From positions 1-64,000 of the forward strand of contig JADKIP010000018.1 in the NCBI GenBank assembly GCA_016721185.1: 64,000 nt of DNA. Direction: 5' to 3'. This document shows, piece after piece, positions 27,852-36,931 of this stretch; within the stretch, counting starts at the first letter, position 1; each line of letters opens with the position of its first letter. This DNA is from Candidatus Dechloromonas phosphorivorans. Lineage in GTDB: Bacteria > Pseudomonadota > Gammaproteobacteria > Burkholderiales > Rhodocyclaceae. The notes under the pieces are model-generated. The model was given only the letters and a program-made list of their open reading frames with translations, was not told where the DNA came from and ran no database searches. A program made the position numbers and the translations under genes.

Positions 27852-28054
27852 ATGAATTTATTAAGCGATCTACTGCTGATAATTAATCGAGAACTCAACC
27901 TTCAAGGAAAAACTTTAAATTTTACGGCTGAAACAAAGCTTGCCGGTGCTTTGCCTCAGCTAGATTCAATGGCAAATGTGAATGTCGCTGCGCCATTTTC
28001 GAGACCGTCGGAACGCTTCTGGCGTGTCTTCGAGGTTTGCTTTCGGCTGAATAG
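27852..28054 (+). pseudogene. Acyl carrier protein 3, internally deleted
   Basis: The start (AGGAG box 7 bases before the ATG at 27852) and the first half are normal and resemble ACP 1, with the phosphopantetheine Ser39 in LPQLDSMANVNV. After that the open frame goes astray. Another frame ends with FETVGTLLACLRGLLSAE, which matches the C-terminal helix of ACP 1. About 20 residues of helices 2-3 are missing between, so a deletion with frame change has removed the middle. It is probably non-functional. It sits between repeat R1 and the Wzy-like gene. Confidence 0.65.
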
Positions 28055-28110
28055 TGACTAATAAAATAATTTTTGGCTTCATTACCCATTGATTACCTCT
28101 CTCGCGACTA

Positions 28111-30523
28111 ATGCGTAATCGCATAATTAGCCTTGTTTTTGCGTTCACCGCATTAATTGCTGGGGGGGCGCTTACATATCATTATCCAATCGCGCAACCA
28201 TTTCCAATAATTGGATTTATTCTCTTCGCAAGTTTTTTTTATATAAGGCCGTGGGTTTGGCCGATATTATTACCCTGCATCTTGCCAGTGGCTGGATTAG
28301 CCCCCTGGACCGGCTGGATCACCTTTGAAGAACTCGATTTATTGGTGCTTGCCACGGTAGCCGGTGGTTATTTCAAGCGTGCTCTTTCGTCCGAAAAATG
28401 GATAACCAAGCAGCAGTCGAAAGTTTTTGTCGTGCTTGCTGGATTTTTTGCTTTATCGCTCCTTATCTCGATGTTTCGAGGTTTTGAAGACGCGGGTGGA
28501 TTTATTTTTGGTCTGTATCAAGGCTACAACGGTCCGATGAATAGCCTGAGAATTGCCAAGAGCTTCTTTCTTGCTCTCCTGCTTGTGCCGCTAATGCGGC
28601 AACTAAACAGCCAGGACGAAACCAGATTTGCACGTTACCTGGGCGCTGGCTTTGCCGCCGGACTTGGCCTGGTTTCCTTATCAACGATTTGGGAACGCCT
28701 AGCCTTTACCGATTTGCTGAATTTTTCATCCGACTACCGTTCGACCGGCCTTTTCTGGGAAATGCACGTGGGTGGTGCTGCGCTGGATGGATGGCTTGTA
28801 TTGGCATTCCCATTTGCAATTTGGGCATTGCGTTCAGTAAAAAAGATTACCCAGGCTGTGCCCCTGCTCGTGCTTGTTGGTGTTGCCTCGTATGCATCGC
28901 TCACCACATTTTCGCGCGGCGTCTATCTGGCGCTGGGGGTGAGCTTGGCGTTGCTGGCGTGGTTGTTGAATCGAAGGGAAAATTTACGGAATGCTGATAG
29001 AGGCGATTCGGTTTGGACCCCGATGAAGTGGGGGGGGGCGCTGCTCGTTATTGGCGTTTTAGCCGCGCTCGTTTTCCCCGGGAGTGGCTATAGAGGCTTA
29101 CTAGCCCTGATCGGGGTGCTTATTATCGGCTTTTCGATACCCTCTGCAATCCAAAAGATTAAGCGCTCCAAAATGATTGTGGTCGGGGTGGCAGGGGGCG
29201 TACTTGGGCTGGCGCTTGTTGGGGCAATCAGTTTTGTTCCAAAAGGTGCGTATGTGCTCTATGCGCTGTTGTTTGCCATTTCGCTAATTGCGCTGCATTG
29301 GCCTGGCCGAGAACAAACAGACACAGGTTCCCTGATTGGTCTTGGTGGATTTTTCAGTTTGGCGATAGCGGCTGTCAACGTTTCCATCTTTTGGGGGGGC
29401 GAGGAGGCTGCGACAGGTATGGTTTTAGCAATGATTATTGTCCTTGCCCTCGTAATGTGGGGAGCGTTTTCCTCCAAGCCAATCTGGCCAAATGACATAC
29501 GCTGGCAAGGAACAATGCTCACAATTAGTTTGGCAGCCAGTGTTGTTGTTGCAGTTTTTTCCGGTGGCTCATATATGGGCGACAGATTCTCGACATCATC
29601 ACAAGATGCGGATGGCCGTCTTGAACATTGGAAGCGCACAGTTTTCATGCTTCAGTCGCCACTGGATTTTGTTTTTGGAAAAGGCTTAGGGCGATTTCCA
29701 GCAAACTATTACTTCCTGATACCTAACAGTGCAGTACCGGGTACGTATTCAATTTCACACGAAGATAACAACGGTTTCTTGACCTTGACCGGCGGTGGGC
29801 ATCCAATAAGTTTTGGTGATCTAATGAGAGTGTCGCAGCGTTTGAGTTTTTTCGGCACAGGGGCCGTTTGATCTCGAACTGAAAGTTAGGACCAAGTCTG
29901 ATGTCAACATACATGTCGAGGTCTGTGAAAAGCAGCTCCTCTATGTTGCGCAATGTGCGATCCAAAATACAGCAGTTAAAGCAGGTACCAATCAATGGCA
30001 AAGCATAAAAATGCGTCTGGATGGGCCATTACTCAATGGCGGAGTCTGGTATGCACCACGACTAAAAATGTTTTCAATAGGTGTTGAAACACAGGCCGGT
30101 GCTGCTGATATTGATGATTTGATTTTGACGGAGTTTGGCAGCCAAAATCTTTTGGCAAACCAACATTTTTCCAATGAAATGCAAAGATGGTTTTTTTCCA
30201 GTGATCGAGATCACATGCCATGGCATGCGAAAAACCTGCAGATGAACACGCTCTTTGACCAAGGAATTTTTGGCTTGATCACATCGACTTTTCTGCTGCT
30301 TGCTGCCCTCTGGCGGTTGAACGTCAGTAAAGCATCCTCACACCCATTGGCCCCCTATTTGACCTCGGGCATCATCGGATTTCTTGTGGTCGGACTATTC
30401 GACAGCTTGACCGATGTACCCCGTTTAGCTTTTGTTTTCTACTTACTTCTTATCTACTCAATCGTATTGACCGAAAAATCAAGCCGAAATCACAAAAAAT
30501 TTGCTGACTCAAGAGCGCATTGA
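28111..30523 (+). pseudogene. O-antigen ligase/polymerase-like membrane protein with periplasmic insert, one frameshift
   Basis: The first open part (586 residues) has about twelve or more membrane helices and the Wzy_C/O-antigen ligase region ending DFVFGKGLGRFPANYYF and HEDNNGFLTLTGG. A one-base change near 29862 shifts the frame. Past it the reading continues with GPFDLELKVRTKSDVNIH, a beta-rich segment like a carbohydrate-binding module, then MPWHAKNLQMNTLFDQGIFG and the last helices to 30523. Joined length is about 800 residues. The beta domain thus sits inside the large periplasmic loop. It should polymerise repeat units or ligate glycan. It overlaps no gene; the amidotransferase follows at once. 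Confidence 0.72.
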
Positions 30524-30528
30524 CTCGA

Positions 30529-32247
30529 ATGACGATGATGAACATAACTTCTGAAACAGCCTGCCTCAATGGCGAACACATGAAATCAATTGCTATCGGC
30601 AAACCTCGATTCTCCGAGAAAAACCTGGACTCCACCGCAACTCAGCAAGGAATATTAAGCGCATGGCTCCAAGCCTTCAAAGACAAAGGGGTAAGGGCGC
30701 CAGAAACGGTATCAGGTGATTTTGCAATAGCGTTTTGTGAGCCCGATGGAAGAACCTTCCTAGCCATCGACCGCTTTGCCATCCGCAGCCTTTGCTACCG
30801 TCAAGTCGGCAATCACTTGCGATTCGCCGAGCGCGCCGACCAACTCGCAGACTCGACCACCGAAATCGATCCGCAAGCCATTTTCGACTATCTCTATACC
30901 CACGCCATACCTTCGCCCAGAACCATATATAAAGGGATCTACCGAGTCCCCCCGGCACACTACGTTTTATTCGAAAATAACCAGTTGACCGTAGCACCCT
31001 ACTGGACACCTGCCTTTACAGAGGTTTCACCGCCACCCTTCGATCAACTTCGCGACGAATTCCGTGCGCTGTTGCAACAAGCCACAGCGCGTCAACTGGA
31101 TGGTGGCAAAGCCGGTTGCTTCCTAAGTGGCGGCACCGATAGTTCAACCGTCGCCGGCATGATCGGCCTGGCACACGGCACACCGGCTGCCACATACTCC
31201 ATCGGCTTTGAAGCTGAAGGCTACGATGAAATGGAGTTCGCCCACATCGCGGTGCGTCAGTTCAATACCGAACACCATGAGTACTACGTCACCCCGGATG
31301 ATCTGGTGCGTAGCATTCCCATGGTTGCAGCAAGTTACGACCAGCCTTTCGGCAACTCATCGGCCTTGCCCGCCTACTACTGCGCCAAAATGGCCAAGGA
31401 TGACGGTGTAACACGCATCCTGGCGGGCGATGGTGGTGATGAACTTTTCGGTGGCAACTCCCGCTACGCCAAGCAGCGCGTGTTCGATTGGTATCAACAC
31501 ATCCCGGGCGCAATTCGCACCGGCATCATGGAACCGCTCTTGGGCACCAGCCTTGCCAGCAGCCTGCCATTAGTGCGCAAGGCATCCAGCTATGTTGAAC
31601 AAGCCAGCGTTCCGATGCCGGACCGTTTGCAAATGTACAACCTGATTACCCGGCTGGGTATCCAGCAGGCACTGGGTAACGACTTCCTGGCGCAGGTTGA
31701 TATTTCTGCGCCGCTGCAACTTCAGCGCAAAGTGTGGGCTGCTGCGCATACCGCCAATAATACGAATCGCGAACTTGCCTTTGACTGGCGCTACACCCTG
31801 GCCGAAAGCGATTTGCCCAAAGTCTCCGGCACGACCCGTCTGGCGGGGCTTGAAGTTGGCTTTCCCATGCTCGACGATGATCTGCTTGCATTCTCAATGC
31901 GTCTGCCAGTCGACTACAAGCTCAAGGGTATGAAACTCCGCTGGTTCTTCAAAGAAGCACTCCGTGGCTTTTTGCCTGACGAAATCATCACCAAGAAAAA
32001 GCAGGGCTTCGGGCTACCCTTTGGCGTTTGGGCTACCCGAAACGAGGCACTCCTAAAGCTCGCTTCCGAATCCGTCCGTAGTTTGGTTGACCGCGGCATT
32101 CTGCGCGCCGAGTTCGTTGAAGAATTGCTGACCAAACGTCTCTACGAACACCCCGGCTACTTTGGCGAAATGATCTGGATATCCATGATGCTCGAACAAT
32201 GGCTGCGAGCTCATGCCCCCAGCTACTCGGTGGCCGGTTCGCGCTAA
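30529..32247 (+). CDS. Asparagine-synthase-like amidotransferase lacking the N-terminal catalytic Cys
   Basis: The C-terminal ATP-pyrophosphatase domain is complete: CFLSGGTDSSTVAGM P-loop, then LAGDGGDELFGGN and the KKKQGFGLPFG tail. The N-terminal region keeps the SGDFAIAFCEPDG and IDRFAIRSLCY segments of the Ntn-glutaminase fold, but no MC start, so the Cys nucleophile is lost. It may use free ammonia or another amine, or act as a ligase like beta-lactam synthetase relatives (inference). The exact start is uncertain: TTG 30520 and ATG 30529, 30535 and 30538 are all in frame. Related to exosortase-associated amidotransferases. Confidence 0.78.
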   Translation: MTMMNITSETACLNGEHMKSIAIGKPRFSEKNLDSTATQQGILSAWLQAFKDKGVRAPETVSGDFAIAFCEPDGRTFLAIDRFAIRSLCYRQVGNHLRFAERADQLADSTTEIDPQAIFDYLYTHAIPSPRTIYKGIYRVPPAHYVLFENNQLTVAPYWTPAFTEVSPPPFDQLRDEFRALLQQATARQLDGGKAGCFLSGGTDSSTVAGMIGLAHGTPAATYSIGFEAEGYDEMEFAHIAVRQFNTEHHEYYVTPDDLVRSIPMVAASYDQPFGNSSALPAYYCAKMAKDDGVTRILAGDGGDELFGGNSRYAKQRVFDWYQHIPGAIRTGIMEPLLGTSLASSLPLVRKASSYVEQASVPMPDRLQMYNLITRLGIQQALGNDFLAQVDISAPLQLQRKVWAAAHTANNTNRELAFDWRYTLAESDLPKVSGTTRLAGLEVGFPMLDDDLLAFSMRLPVDYKLKGMKLRWFFKEALRGFLPDEIITKKKQGFGLPFGVWATRNEALLKLASESVRSLVDRGILRAEFVEELLTKRLYEHPGYFGEMIWISMMLEQWLRAHAPSYSVAGSR

Positions 32248-32304
32248 AACCATGCGTAATTTTGCTGATGGCGGCAGGCGCCCAGTAACCAACGGAACAA
32301 ACGA

Positions 32305-33573
32305 ATGACGAACAAGCGTATTTTAATGATTGCCTATCATTTCCCCCCAGTGAGGGTGAGTAGTGGCATCCAGCGCACTCTTAAATTTTGCACCTATTTA
32401 CGTGAATATGGCTGGGACCCGCTTGTATTGACCATCTCCCCCAAGGCTTACGAAGTAACCAGTCCGGATCAACTCAAGGAGATCCCTGAGGACGTAATCG
32501 TCGAACGTGCATTTGGGCTCGATACCTCCCGTCATCTATCAATTGCCGGCAAATATTTTCATCGGATGGCGCAACCGGATCGCTGGGTTAGCTGGTGGCC
32601 GGGCGGCATCTGGACCGGGATGAAAATGATAAAAAAATATCAGCCAGCGGCTATATTCTCTACCTCACCCATCCTGACAGCCCACCTGATTGGGCAGAGT
32701 TTGCAAAAGCGAACGGGCCTGCCATGGATCGCCGATATGCGTGACTCCATCACTGAGCCTGGCTATCCACGAGATCCGCTCACCTGGAACATTCATCGCA
32801 AAATTGAACAACAAATAGTTCATCGCTGCACCAAGGCCATTTTTACCACCGAGCCAACCCGGCAAATGTACGCCGAACGTTATCCAGAGATCCCTGAATC
32901 ACAATGGGCGGTCATCGAAAATGGATTTGATGAAGAAAATTTCTGTGATGCAGAAACCAATTTGCCAGAAGGGCCACTGGGGGCGCCAGGGCAAATCACC
33001 TTGGTTCACAGTGGCATCCTCTATCCTCAAGAAAGGGATCCGCGGCCATTTTTTGCTGCGCTATCCAAATTAAAAAAATCTGGTGAAATAGATAACACGC
33101 GGCTACAGATAATTTTGCGGGCCACCGGAAATGATGATCTCTACAGGCCAATGATTTCCGAGCTCGATATTGCGGACATCGTCCGCCTTGAGCCAGTAGT
33201 GGCCTACCGTACAGCCCTTCAGGAAATGCTTCGAGCTGACGGTTTGATGCTATTTCAAGGTAGCGTTTGCAATCACCAAATACCAGCCAAAATCTACGAA
33301 TACTACAGAACAGGCAAACCAATACTTGCGCTCGTCGATTTCGAGGGAATCTCCGCCAAGATGCTGCGCGAAGCCAACGTAGACGATCTCGCAAACATCG
33401 CCGATATAGACAGCATCGTTAATGCCATTCGAGAGTTTGTGAAGAAATTAACAGAGGGGCACCGCCTGGGTGTGGCAAGATCCTTTGCTAACGACCACTC
33501 GCGCAAATCTCGGACCCAACAGCTAGGGCGCCTACTGGATGGTATTGTGGGCACCGCTCGTCAGAGCAAGTAG
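32305..33573 (+). CDS. Glycosyltransferase, GT4-like
   Basis: The 422-residue GT-B protein begins with ILMIAYHFPPVRVSSGIQR, typical of GT4/GT1 N-terminal domains. The donor-binding half includes VIENGFDEENF, ITLVHSGILYP, then QIPAKIYEYYRTGKPILAL, where the usual EXXXXXXXE motif is reduced to the KIYEYYRTGKP form. It transfers a sugar to the growing lipid-linked repeat in the cytoplasm. It lies between the amidotransferase and the rml operon on the same strand. Donor unknown. Intact. Confidence 0.8.
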   Translation: MTNKRILMIAYHFPPVRVSSGIQRTLKFCTYLREYGWDPLVLTISPKAYEVTSPDQLKEIPEDVIVERAFGLDTSRHLSIAGKYFHRMAQPDRWVSWWPGGIWTGMKMIKKYQPAAIFSTSPILTAHLIGQSLQKRTGLPWIADMRDSITEPGYPRDPLTWNIHRKIEQQIVHRCTKAIFTTEPTRQMYAERYPEIPESQWAVIENGFDEENFCDAETNLPEGPLGAPGQITLVHSGILYPQERDPRPFFAALSKLKKSGEIDNTRLQIILRATGNDDLYRPMISELDIADIVRLEPVVAYRTALQEMLRADGLMLFQGSVCNHQIPAKIYEYYRTGKPILALVDFEGISAKMLREANVDDLANIADIDSIVNAIREFVKKLTEGHRLGVARSFANDHSRKSRTQQLGRLLDGIVGTARQSK

Positions 33574-33628
33574 CGCCTTAAACGACCGAAAAATCTACTG
33601 CTATTAAATGAGGAAGTAAGGAAGAAAT

Positions 33629-34693
33629 ATGATTCTAGTCACCGGTGCAGCTGGCTTTATTGGCAGCAACTTTGTCCTTGATTGGCTTGCCCAGTCGGAT
33701 GAACCTGTCGTCAACCTCGACGCCCTGACCTACGCCGGAAATCTGGAAAACCTTGCCTCGCTTGAAGGTGACACCCGCCACATCTTCATCAAAGGCAGCA
33801 TCGACGACTTCGATCTTGTTGCCAAATTGTTAGCCGAATACCAGCCGCGCGCCATCATCAATTTTGCGGCTGAATCTCACGTTGACCGCAGCATTCATGG
33901 CCCCGAAGATTTCATCCAGACCAACATCGTCGGCACCTTCCACCTGCTCGAAGCCGTCCGCGCCTACTGGAATGGACTTGAGGATGAAGCTAAAGCCAGT
34001 TTCCGCTTTCTACACGTCTCAACCGACGAAGTTTACGGCTCACTCACCAAAGAAGACCCAGCCTTCGCCGAAACCAACCGCTACGAACCAAACAGCCCTT
34101 ACTCAGCTAGCAAAGCCGCCAGCGACCATCTCGTCCGCGCTTACCACCATACCTACGGCCTGCCGGTACTAACCACCAACTGCTCCAACAACTACGGCCC
34201 TTACCATTTCCCGGAAAAGCTCATCCCGCTCGTCATTCACAACGCCCTGGCGGGCAAGCCGCTGCCGATCTATGGCGACGGTCAGCAAATCCGTGACTGG
34301 CTCTACGTCAAGGACCATTGCAGCGCCATCCGTTGTGTCCTTGAGGCAGGCAAGCTAGGTGAAACCTATAACATTGGTGGCTGGAACGAAAAGCCCAACC
34401 TCGATGTCGTCCACACACTGTGCGCCATTCTTGATCAACTTAGCCCACGCGCCGACAAGCAGCCCTACAAAACCCAGATTACCTACGTCAAGGATCGTCC
34501 CGGTCATGACCGCCGCTACGCCATCGACGCCAGCAAGATCGAGCGAGAACTTGGCTGGAAGCCAGCCGAAACCTTCGAAACTGGCATCCAAAAAACTGTC
34601 CAGTGGTATCTCGACAACCAATCCTGGGTAAACAACGTGACGAGCGGTGCCTACCAGAGTTGGGTTGGCAAGCAATACTGTGCAGAATTGTGA
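33629..34693 (+). CDS. rfbB: dTDP-glucose 4,6-dehydratase
   Basis: The 354-residue SDR enzyme has the NAD motif [13 protein letters not shown], the active-site STDEVYGSL and [12 protein letters not shown] (Tyr-x-x-x-Lys), and the family signature [15 protein letters not shown]. It converts dTDP-glucose to dTDP-4-keto-6-deoxyglucose, the branch point to rhamnose, Fuc3NAc and Qui3NAc. The ribosome site AGGAAG precedes ATG 33629. The mntA-like gene follows 7 bases after the stop. Intact and confident. Confidence 0.95.
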   Translation: MILVTGAAGFIGSNFVLDWLAQSDEPVVNLDALTYAGNLENLASLEGDTRHIFIKGSIDDFDLVAKLLAEYQPRAIINFAAESHVDRSIHGPEDFIQTNIVGTFHLLEAVRAYWNGLEDEAKASFRFLHVSTDEVYGSLTKEDPAFAETNRYEPNSPYSASKAASDHLVRAYHHTYGLPVLTTNCSNNYGPYHFPEKLIPLVIHNALAGKPLPIYGDGQQIRDWLYVKDHCSAIRCVLEAGKLGETYNIGGWNEKPNLDVVHTLCAILDQLSPRADKQPYKTQITYVKDRPGHDRRYAIDASKIERELGWKPAETFETGIQKTVQWYLDNQSWVNNVTSGAYQSWVGKQYCAEL

Positions 34694-34700
34694 GTAAGGC

Positions 34701-34982
34701 ATGAGATTGGCTGTCGAAGAGCGCTCAGCAATCAGCCAGGTTATTCACCAGGCAGATGAAAACGCCTTGATTTATCTTTTTGGCTCACGCACCAATGATT
34801 TAGCCAAGGGGGGCGACATTGATCTTCTGGTGCTATCCAAGAAACTAAACCTGATGATGAAGCTGGATATTTTGGCGCAACTTCACCGGCAACTCGGAGA
34901 GCGCAAGATTGACATCGTGGTCTATCCTGATACCTCTCGGCCTTTTCCCAGAATGATCATGCAAGAAGGCGTGCGTTTATGA
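34701..34982 (+). CDS. MNT-domain antitoxin (MntA-like nucleotidyltransferase)
   Basis: The 93-residue minimal nucleotidyltransferase has the motif GSRTNDLAKGGDIDL: Gly28-Ser29 with Asp39 and Asp41 as metal ligands. The third carboxylate is in KIDIVVYP. Minimal nucleotidyltransferases of this class act as antitoxins that modify a HEPN partner by AMP transfer to a tyrosine. The gap between GS and DxD is nine residues, one shorter than the usual GSX10DXD. Its stop overlaps the HEPN gene start by ATGA. The pair sits inside the rml operon. Confidence 0.85.
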   Translation: MRLAVEERSAISQVIHQADENALIYLFGSRTNDLAKGGDIDLLVLSKKLNLMMKLDILAQLHRQLGERKIDIVVYPDTSRPFPRMIMQEGVRL

Positions 34983-35434
34983 CGCGAGTGAAAATCGAAC
35001 TTCTAGAAGAAGAACTGGCTGGGCTGCAACTTGCCGCCGGGTACCTTCAATACTCCATGGAACGATGCCTTAATCTGATTGGTCAGGAAGGATTACCACC
35101 AGAGCAACTTGAACGTCTGGAGTCACTCACCAGCCGTTTTGCTCGATTGGCAGACTTGCTTATTCAACGTGTATTCCGCTTGCTGGATGACATTGAACTG
35201 ACTGGTGGCGGTTCAATCCTCGACCGAATCTACCGCGCGGAAAAGCGTGGATGGGCAAATGCCTCTGAACTGATCAATATTCGTGAGTTGAGAAACCTGA
35301 TTGCCCACGAATACGCCACCGAGAAAATGCTTGAAATCTATGGCGCAGTAGCGACGATGGCCCCGGTACTCCTTGCCGCAGTACCCAAAGTCATTGCTTA
35401 CGCCAACAACACAATACGGAAATATCCAAAATGA
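34979..35434 (+). CDS. HEPN-domain toxin (HepT-like RNase)
   Basis: The 151-residue all-helical protein has the RX4HXY motif RNLIAHEY, with Arg105, His110 and Tyr112. Arg and His form the RNase centre of HEPN dimers, and Tyr is the residue modified by MntA in characterised HepT/MntA pairs. It overlaps MntA (ATGA) upstream and rfbA (ATGA at 35431-35434) downstream, so it is translationally coupled to sugar-nucleotide synthesis. The family call is strong. Whether the pair acts as plasmid-like addiction or as phage defence here cannot be told. Confidence 0.85.
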   Translation: MTRVKIELLEEELAGLQLAAGYLQYSMERCLNLIGQEGLPPEQLERLESLTSRFARLADLLIQRVFRLLDDIELTGGGSILDRIYRAEKRGWANASELINIRELRNLIAHEYATEKMLEIYGAVATMAPVLLAAVPKVIAYANNTIRKYPK

Positions 35435-36318
35435 CCACACGCAAAGGCATCATCCTCGCCGGTGGCTCCGGTACACGCCTCTACCCGGCGACGCTTTCGG
35501 TTTCGAAGCAATTGCTACCGATCTACGACAAACCAATGATCTACTACCCGCTCACCACCCTCATGCTGGCGGGCATCAAAGACATCCTGATCATCTCCAC
35601 CCCGCAAGACACCCCGCGCTTTGAGCAATTGCTCGGTGATGGCAGTCAGTGGGGCATCAATCTCCAGTACATCGTACAACCCAGCCCGGATGGCCTTGCC
35701 CAAGCCTTTATTCTTGGTGCCGACTTCGTTGGCAGCAACCCCTCGGCCCTCATCCTCGGCGACAACATCTTTCACGGCCACGACTTCAGCGAAATACTGC
35801 AAGCCGCCAACGCCAACCATGAAGGGGCCACCGTTTTCGCCTACGCGGTCACCGACCCGGAACGCTACGGCGTTGTCGAATTCGACGCCCACAAACAAGC
35901 CATCTCCATCGAAGAAAAACCCCAAGAACCCAAATCCCGCTACGCAGTAACGGGCCTCTACTTTTACGACAACGACGTTGTCGAAATAGCAAAAAATATC
36001 AAACCCGGCGCACGCGGAGAACTCGAGATAACCGACGTCAACCGCATCTACCTCGAACGCAAAAAACTCAAGGTAGAAATCATGGGTCGCGGCTACGCCT
36101 GGCTTGACACAGGCACCCACGACAGCCTGCTTGAAGCCGGCCAATTCATCGCCACCATTGAAAAACGCCAAGGCCTCAAAGTCGCTTGCCCAGAAGAAAT
36201 TTCATGGCGTCAACACTGGATCAGTGATGAAGAACTGGAAGAACTCGGCCAGTTCTATGCCAAGACTGGCTACGGCCAATATCTGCTTGGCTTGCTCAAA
36301 GATAGAGTCTATTCATGA
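35431..36318 (+). CDS. rfbA: Glucose-1-phosphate thymidylyltransferase
   Basis: The 295-residue enzyme has the nucleotidyltransferase signature [17 protein letters not shown], the RmlA block [14 protein letters not shown], and the metal/substrate regions [10 protein letters not shown] and [14 protein letters not shown]. It makes dTDP-glucose from glucose-1-phosphate and dTTP. The start overlaps the HEPN stop by 4 bases, and its stop overlaps rfbC by ATGA. This tight spacing shows that the toxin pair was inserted without breaking operon coupling, or that the operon was rebuilt around it. Confidence 0.95.
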   Translation: MTTRKGIILAGGSGTRLYPATLSVSKQLLPIYDKPMIYYPLTTLMLAGIKDILIISTPQDTPRFEQLLGDGSQWGINLQYIVQPSPDGLAQAFILGADFVGSNPSALILGDNIFHGHDFSEILQAANANHEGATVFAYAVTDPERYGVVEFDAHKQAISIEEKPQEPKSRYAVTGLYFYDNDVVEIAKNIKPGARGELEITDVNRIYLERKKLKVEIMGRGYAWLDTGTHDSLLEAGQFIATIEKRQGLKVACPEEISWRQHWISDEELEELGQFYAKTGYGQYLLGLLKDRVYS

Positions 36319-36851
36319 AGGTAACGCCCACTCGCATCCCGGATGTTCTCCTTATCGAGCCCAAAGTCTTCGGTGATGACCGAGGCTTCTTCTTTGAAAG
36401 CTACAATCAAAAAGCCTTCCAGGAGGCCACTGGCCTGAATGTAAGTTTTGTGCAGGACAACCATTCCAAAAGCGCCAAAAATGTATTGCGTGGCCTGCAT
36501 TACCAAATTGAACAACCGCAAGGCAAACTGGTTCGTGTAACCCAAGGCGAAGTCTTCGATGCTGCGGTCGACATCCGAAAAGGCTCAAAAACCTACGGGC
36601 AATGGGTTGGGTTAATACTCTCAGCAGAGAACAAGAAACAACTTTGGATACCTCCAGGCTTCGCACATGGTTTTCTGACCTTGAGTGAAACGGCAGAGTT
36701 TCTCTATAAGACGACAGATTACTACTCGCCCGAGCATGAACGATGCATTATTTGGAACGATCCGGATATAGGCATCAAATGGCTATTGCAGGATCTGCCA
36801 TTAGTCTCAAGCAAAGATGCGATGGGTTCGCAATTTGGCGAGTTTCAATAA
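36315..36851 (+). CDS. rfbC: dTDP-4-dehydrorhamnose 3,5-epimerase
   Basis: The 178-residue cupin has the RmlC signature: [33 protein letters not shown] with the catalytic His, [14 protein letters not shown], and [13 protein letters not shown]. It epimerises dTDP-4-keto-6-deoxyglucose at C3 and C5. The reductase rfbD that completes rhamnose synthesis is not in the window, so it must be elsewhere if rhamnose is made. It is the last intact gene before the AT-rich accessory region. Confidence 0.93.
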   Translation: MKVTPTRIPDVLLIEPKVFGDDRGFFFESYNQKAFQEATGLNVSFVQDNHSKSAKNVLRGLHYQIEQPQGKLVRVTQGEVFDAAVDIRKGSKTYGQWVGLILSAENKKQLWIPPGFAHGFLTLSETAEFLYKTTDYYSPEHERCIIWNDPDIGIKWLLQDLPLVSSKDAMGSQFGEFQ

Positions 36852-36931
36852 TTTTTTTAATGTGCTAGGCGCATGCATCATGAATGATAGAGCATGCAAT
36901 ATCAATTCGTTTCACATGAGAAATTACGAGA

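Noticed and set aside
35515..36171. 218-residue minus frame opposite rfbA
   Set aside because: It is the antisense shadow of a highly conserved gene with strong codon bias; no start signal.
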